DNA from: Neonectria sp. B-13
Taxonomy: Eukaryota; Ascomycota; Sordariomycetes; Hypocreales; Nectriaceae
Length of the DNA: 22,263 nucleotides
NCBI GenBank assembly: GCA_002682825.1
Contig: NOKP01000101.1
Location: forward strand, 1 to 22,263
Reading direction: 5' to 3'
Numbering within the stretch: position 1 is the first letter of the stretch; every line of letters begins with the position of its first letter. This document shows, in pieces, positions 18,640 to 22,263 of the stretch. The position numbers were made by a program, and so were the translations under genes. The notes beneath the pieces were generated by a model. The model was given only the letters and a program-made list of their open reading frames with translations, searched no databases and was not told the origin of the DNA.

Positions 18640-18772
18640 GATCCGTTGTTTGACGGATCAATGGCTATTCCGATCCATTGGTGGCTGGGATGTGGATGTC
18701 TTCTTGTCAATAGCTTCCACTGGTTAGCGCTAGTTTTCTTCTCCTTCAATATACAACATGCTCATTTCAACA
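18634..18772 (+). mobile_element. LTR-like segment, 139 bp, at the peptidase breakpoint
   Basis: Begins TGTTGAGATCC and ends CTCATTTCAACA; the last 12 bases are identical to the end of the 19321-19473 LTR read on its minus strand. It shares TGGTGGCTGGGATGTGGAT (18679-18697) with the LTR at 7325-7470. Flanks are AGGTG (18629-18633) and CGTAA (18773-18777), so no target duplication remains. This is expected if two LTRs at different loci recombined or if one flank was deleted later. Confidence 0.65.
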
Positions 18773-18892
18773 CGTAAACCCTGTGTCAGCCGGAAAACTC
18801 TGGGTCACTAAACCCTGCCTCAACTTTACCGACCGCAGCCCAAAAACACACCAACTTATCCTCTTTTCAAGTATACAGCGCGCAACAACAAG

Positions 18893-20875
18893 ATGCCTCG
18901 TAGACGCGGCATTCCTAGGCTAAAAAAGCCTCCGAAGAATGCATCGGAAGAATCTCGGGCCGACCTGACGCGAAAGGTGCTTGCAATGATCAATCCAAAT
19001 GCACCGTATCATACACGAAGTGCCGCAAAAGCTACTGCATCACCACCTTCATTACGTACCGTTGCAGACCGATTAGAGAAATCAAGAGAGACAGTTCGAC
19101 GTATTGCTAAGAGGTCATCATCATCCTCTGTTCCTGCGAACCCCCCCGGCCGCCCGCGGCTTGTGACCGACTCTGAAGAATCTGCCCTAGCTGCCTTCAT
19201 CATCTGGCTGGAAAGATCCGGCTTTCCAGCTGAAAAGTCACAAATTGAAGAGACTGCACTAGGATGTCTACGTTCTAGGGGCATCGAAAAGGATCAAATG
19301 TCAAAGTCCTGGTATTCTGATGTTGAAATGAGAAGATTTTTATTGCTTAATTCATACTGAATGTGCAGTAGGGGAACCACTGTTTATGTACAGGCACGAT
19401 CTCTTGTAGAATGTTCCTCCTTCTTCCACACCTTGCCACCGACTTGGTCGCCTCACACTTGTGATCTCCAACATCTGACTACCGTGGTCGTCATCTAGAG
19501 TTCCAAAAGTCGATCCTTAAGGCGGTGGATAAGGCACGCAAGGCGTTCGAAGTTTCTGATATCAAAGACATCGAGAAGTTCTTCTCTAATCTTCAGGAAG
19601 TCATCTCTGACCACGGAATCGGCCCTTCAGAGTGTTGGAATGAAGATGAGTGCGGTATTCGCATTGGATGCCTTCGAGAACGTATCCAAGTCCTCGTGGT
19701 CCGCACCACACGGTCTCAACGCCCTGAAGTTGTTGATCCAGCGAACCGTGAATCCTGCACACAAATTGGGTGTGCTAATGTAGTCGGGAATAGCATCCCT
19801 CCTTGGCTGATCTTCAAGGCGTTTCCAACGGAGTCGTGGGTCAACATTGATGCCATCCCAGGCATGAGATTCGCACAGTCAGAGACCGGCTTCAGCAACC
19901 AACTCATCACCTTCGAATGGCTTCATTCCTTCAATGCGTTTTCCTGGCATGTCTCTGCAAAAGTCAAGCGGAAAGGCGTAAGTCTCACACAGTGGTTCGG
20001 CTGTGATGAATGGCTTCGCGATGCCTCATCGCCGCACATCACACTGGCCGCCCCTCCCGCTGTTCACGATGATGAGGATAAAATCTATCGCCTTCTCGTT
20101 ATCGACGGCTTCTCCGGCCACCTAGAATTCGATTCTATTCAGTATTGCATTCAATTTGATATCATCATCTGCATCCTGCCTTCACATTCAACACACCTGA
20201 CGCAGCCGCTTGATGTTGGTGTTTTTCAGCCGATGAAGAACACACATCAAAAGGAACTTCGAAAATCTATTCGGGAAGGCAATATGGTGTTTAACCGCGA
20301 AGACTTCGCTGGTGCTTTCTCGAGGATCTACAAAGCTGGCTTTACAACGCATAATATCATGTCAGGGTTCGAAAAAGCCGGCATTTGGCCCACAACTGCG
20401 AAGCCTGTGATCGATCACATCATCGCCAAGCATCGGAAACAGCGAACAGCGATCCATCCATCTGTTTTAGAGCGGCTGCCCTCAGAAACTCGGTTCCAGG
20501 ATGCTCAAGACCAGATAGAGCGGATTTATAGGCGGTACTAGCAGGTCATGAGTTCACCAACCCTAGAAGCTATCGCCAACATCCGCAACGTTGTCACCGA
20601 GGCAGGCCTGATGTATCGAGAACGTGAGGCATTTTCAGCAGACCGGCTTAGTCGTATCGAGAGATACGGGAAGAGAAGAAAGACCGGCCAACGCATCAGG
20701 CCAAGTGGTGATTTCATCACCAGCGTTGGATTTCCTGATATTCAGGCTCAACACGAAGTAGCTGTGGCAGCGGCAGAGGCCAAGGAACAGCGTTCACAAC
20801 TGCGATCAAGCAGATCAGTCATTCTTCAGGAAATCAGGATTCTCAAGGCTGGTTGGCGGGAAGAAGTCAAGTCTA
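18893..20875 (+). pseudogene. Pogo/Fot-like DDE transposase, split by a solo LTR
   Basis: ATG 18893 (MPRRRGIPRLKKPP) opens an N-terminal DNA-binding region with SLRTVADRLEKSRETVRRIA (helix-turn-helix) and a CENP-B-like half (TDSEESALAAFIIWLERSGF...KSWYSD). After the LTR insertion it resumes at 19479 (YRGRHLEFQKSILKAV). The DDE1 core has NEDECGIRIGCLRE (first Asp), LLVIDGFSGHLEF (second) and THLTQPLDVGVFQPM (third). With the LTR and one duplication copy left out, the frame is open for 496 codons to TAG 20539-20541. Beyond that stop the same frame continues (SSPTLEAIANIRNVV, ...ILKAGWREEV), so the original C-terminus was longer and the TAG is probably secondary (CAG to TAG). Confidence 0.9.
19321..19473 (-). 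mobile_element. Solo LTR, Copia-like, 153 bp, inside the pogo transposase (duplication TCTGA)
   Basis: Plus strand starts TGTTGAAATGAG and ends GATCTCCAACA, flanked by TCTGA at 19316-19320 and 19474-19478. LTR plus one duplication copy is 158 bp; ignoring it, KSWYSD reads directly into YRGRHLEFQK in one frame, which confirms insertion. In the minus orientation it starts TGTTGGAGATC and ends CTCATTTCAACA, sharing the 3' end with the 18634-18772 LTR. Confidence 0.92.
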
Positions 20876-20897
20876 GTGGAGTGACTTACCATCCCCC

Positions 20898-20925
20898 ACC
20901 ACTTAAAGAATCACACCACTTAAAG
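20898..20925. repeat. Subterminal ACCACTTAAAG repeats
   Basis: ACCACTTAAAG at 20898-20908 and 20915-20925, 17 bp apart, just inside the putative end of the minus-strand transposon. Such repeated blocks near the terminus are typical transposase binding sites. Confidence 0.5.
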
Positions 20926-21070
20926 CATAGCACAAAAAATCATCGCGCCATACAAAATCCAATATTTGATCCACGCAGAAACCAACCACCTTGTCCATTA
21001 AAAATGAAGCCACTCGGGTGTTCTATAGAGAATTGCTTGAATTTTACTCTCTGCGTGTTTTTTTGACCTC

Positions 21071-22263
21071 TCAACCGCTGCGTGTGCGCTGGCAGTGCAT
21101 TGTTACGACCATAAAGTCCTCATTTTCGTCCTCTGACCTAACACCCACCTCAATCACCGACTCGACCTCCTCATCCACATCCACCTCTATTTCTGCCTCT
21201 TTTGAGGTAGAAAGATCTTCTCCAGCCGCTAGAGCCTCCGCTAGATCCATGAATCGTCGGTTCGGGTTCGGTACCGCCTTTCTTTTCTTCCCTCGTCGCA
21301 GCTGGGCCATTTGCTCCTCCAGGCCAGTAATCCGGGCACTCTGAACGGCCACCTTCATCTCTAAAGCTTCTACGCCCTTTGCGATCTTACTGTACTTCCG
21401 CCTGGTTGGATGACTTCGGTGCTTGGCCATATCTCTCACCTGGTGGCTCGTTTTCGGCGTATCATCTGAGTGCAGTTGAGAAGGGCTGGGTGTCTTAAAT
21501 CTTTCTAGAACTTTTTCTTTGTCCGGTTGAATTTCCGGATGTGTTAGAGCTTTGTGACGATTTATAGGCCAATTTCCAGTAAACCTCCAGCCGGATAAGA
21601 TAATTTCCTTCCTCATGCCCGCCTCTCTGGCTTTCGCGTATGCCCGAATAAAGTTGACTTTGTCAACCGGCGCAGAATCGGTCAAACTAGTCAGCTTTTG
21701 GAGTTCTTTCCGATACGCACCTTTGATGACATTAAAAATTCCATTATCTAACGGTTGCAAGCCATGAGAGCAATGTGCTGGTAGGTAACAGCAGTAGACG
21801 TTGTCCAGAAAGCACGTCGCCATCCACTCGTCCTGACTGCTCGTTAGTGACCCTATAGCGGGTGACTCCGCGGCGAAAATACCAAAACACTCACCTGTGC
21901 ATGGCTCCCGTGACCGTCAAGGATAATAAGTCTCGCATCCGATGCATCACGAGGCTCCGTTTGAGGTAGATAAACGTTCTTCAACCACTCGAGAGCTATA
22001 TGGTTGTCGGTCCAGCCGTTCGGGGATGTGATGTAGTGCCAGTCCGCTATTAATTCGAATTCGTTAAGAAACCACTGTTTCTGCAGCTCTTTTCCTTTAA
22101 AGACAATTCCCGGTTTCAAAGCACGGCCAGTTGCGGTGACAGCCTCAATAAACGAGGTCCAGTTGCGTGACTGGACGCCTTTTAATACCGCCTTCTTCTT
22201 CGGGTCGGAGCTCCCGATTACGAGGCTGTCCAGGCCTCATGGACAACCAATTAGTTATGACCT
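21071..22263 (-). pseudogene. Pogo-like DDE1 transposase with an intron, partial
   Basis: Exon 1 (right edge to 21895) reads LDSLVIGSSDPKKKAV, NWTSFIEAVTATGRALKPG, IVFKGKELQKQWFLNEFEL and LIILDGHGSHAQ (second catalytic Asp). A canonical 62-bp intron follows (21833-21894, GTGAGT...CACTAAC...TCAG, phase 0). Exon 2 (21832-21071) reads DEWMATCFLDNVYCCYLPAH then CSHGLQPLDNGIFNVIKGAY (third Asp) and a long C-terminus with a coiled-coil (VEALEMKVAVQSARITGLEE), a basic patch (RRGKKRKAV) and an acidic end. A TGA at 22237-22239 breaks the frame at CP-stop-GLDSLV, where the family usually has DE.G...G; a small deletion there removed the first catalytic Asp region, so I call it a pseudogene. It is only distantly related to the plus-strand transposase. 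Confidence 0.85.

Larger units (their letters stand above)
18773..20875 (+). mobile_element. Pogo/Fot-like (Tc1-mariner superfamily) DNA transposon
   Basis: Leader of about 120 bp with TAAACCCTG at 18775-18783 and 18809-18817 (subterminal direct repeat), then the transposase frame. The right end is not found: the coding frame runs straight into the terminal sequence of the opposite element at 20876. It seems cut or interrupted there. It carries a solo LTR. Confidence 0.65.
20876..22263 (-). mobile_element. Second pogo-like transposon, 5' end off the window
   Basis: Its 3' end is placed at the TA dinucleotide 20874-20875, after which GTGGAGTGACTTACC and two ACCACTTAAAG copies follow. The transposase lies on the minus strand and extends to the right edge. 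The end sits in the C-terminal coding region of the plus-strand transposon, so it probably inserted there. The matching inverted terminal repeat would lie beyond 22263. Confidence 0.6.

Noticed and set aside
1..22263. tRNA, rRNA or a biosynthetic gene cluster
   Set aside because: No cloverleaf or rRNA-like sequence was noticed. The monooxygenase and rhodopsin-like genes are isolated broken fragments, with no synthase or cluster backbone.

Overview
The window looks like accessory, transposon-rich DNA of a filamentous ascomycete (Pezizomycotina, plausibly Eurotiales). The evidence is short GT-AG introns of about 45-75 bp with CTAAC/CTAAT-type branch sites, HET-domain genes, a fungal rhodopsin-like (SAT4-type) membrane protein, a Tad-like LINE, and hAT, pogo/Fot and short Copia-type LTR remnants. 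Species cannot be fixed from this sequence.

Layout, left to right. At 1-563 (-) an unrecognised proline-rich ORF runs off the left edge. A decayed hAT transposase lies at 830-2572 (+) with subterminal GTATGG repeats behind it. A decayed rhodopsin-like membrane protein gene covers 3202-4543. Next come a solo LTR (4823-5001), a LINE ORF2 tail relic (5099-5246) and an inverted GGTGGGATGGA minisatellite (5270-5560). A 5'-truncated Tad-like LINE fills about 5585-9840 (-), with ORF1 tail, EN, RT and RNase H, and carries a solo LTR at 7325-7470. A truncated membrane protein gene follows (9870-10751). An intact two-exon HET gene sits at 11535-12622, then a decayed membrane protein gene (12770-14043). 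A chimera joins the last exons of a glutamine-dependent NAD+ synthetase (14354-14965) to the start of a second HET gene (to 15141). Another solo LTR is at 15696-15938, and an intact three-exon HNH-nuclease gene at 16201-17479. The right end holds an FAD-monooxygenase scrap, a subtilisin-type peptidase gene cut before its catalytic domain at an LTR (18634-18772), a pogo-like transposase split by a solo LTR (19321-19473), and a second, oppositely oriented pogo-like element running off the right edge.

Only two genes look intact: the HET gene and the HNH-nuclease gene. Nearly everything else is a relic. The main result is a dense, nested set of five short TG...CA solo LTRs. Three have perfect 5-bp target duplications (CCTCT, TCTGA, TTTTA), one has a 4/5 match (GATAT/GATAG), and one has none and sits at a gene breakpoint. 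In two cases, ignoring the LTR plus one duplication copy leaves the host ORF in frame, which proves the insertions. Several premature stops read as CAG to TAG, the change expected from repeat-induced point mutation (RIP) or general C-to-T decay. I see no CRISPR array, rRNA or tRNA, and no evidence for a new multi-gene system. The window is best read as a graveyard of nested insertions and gene fragments around a HET gene and an HNH gene.
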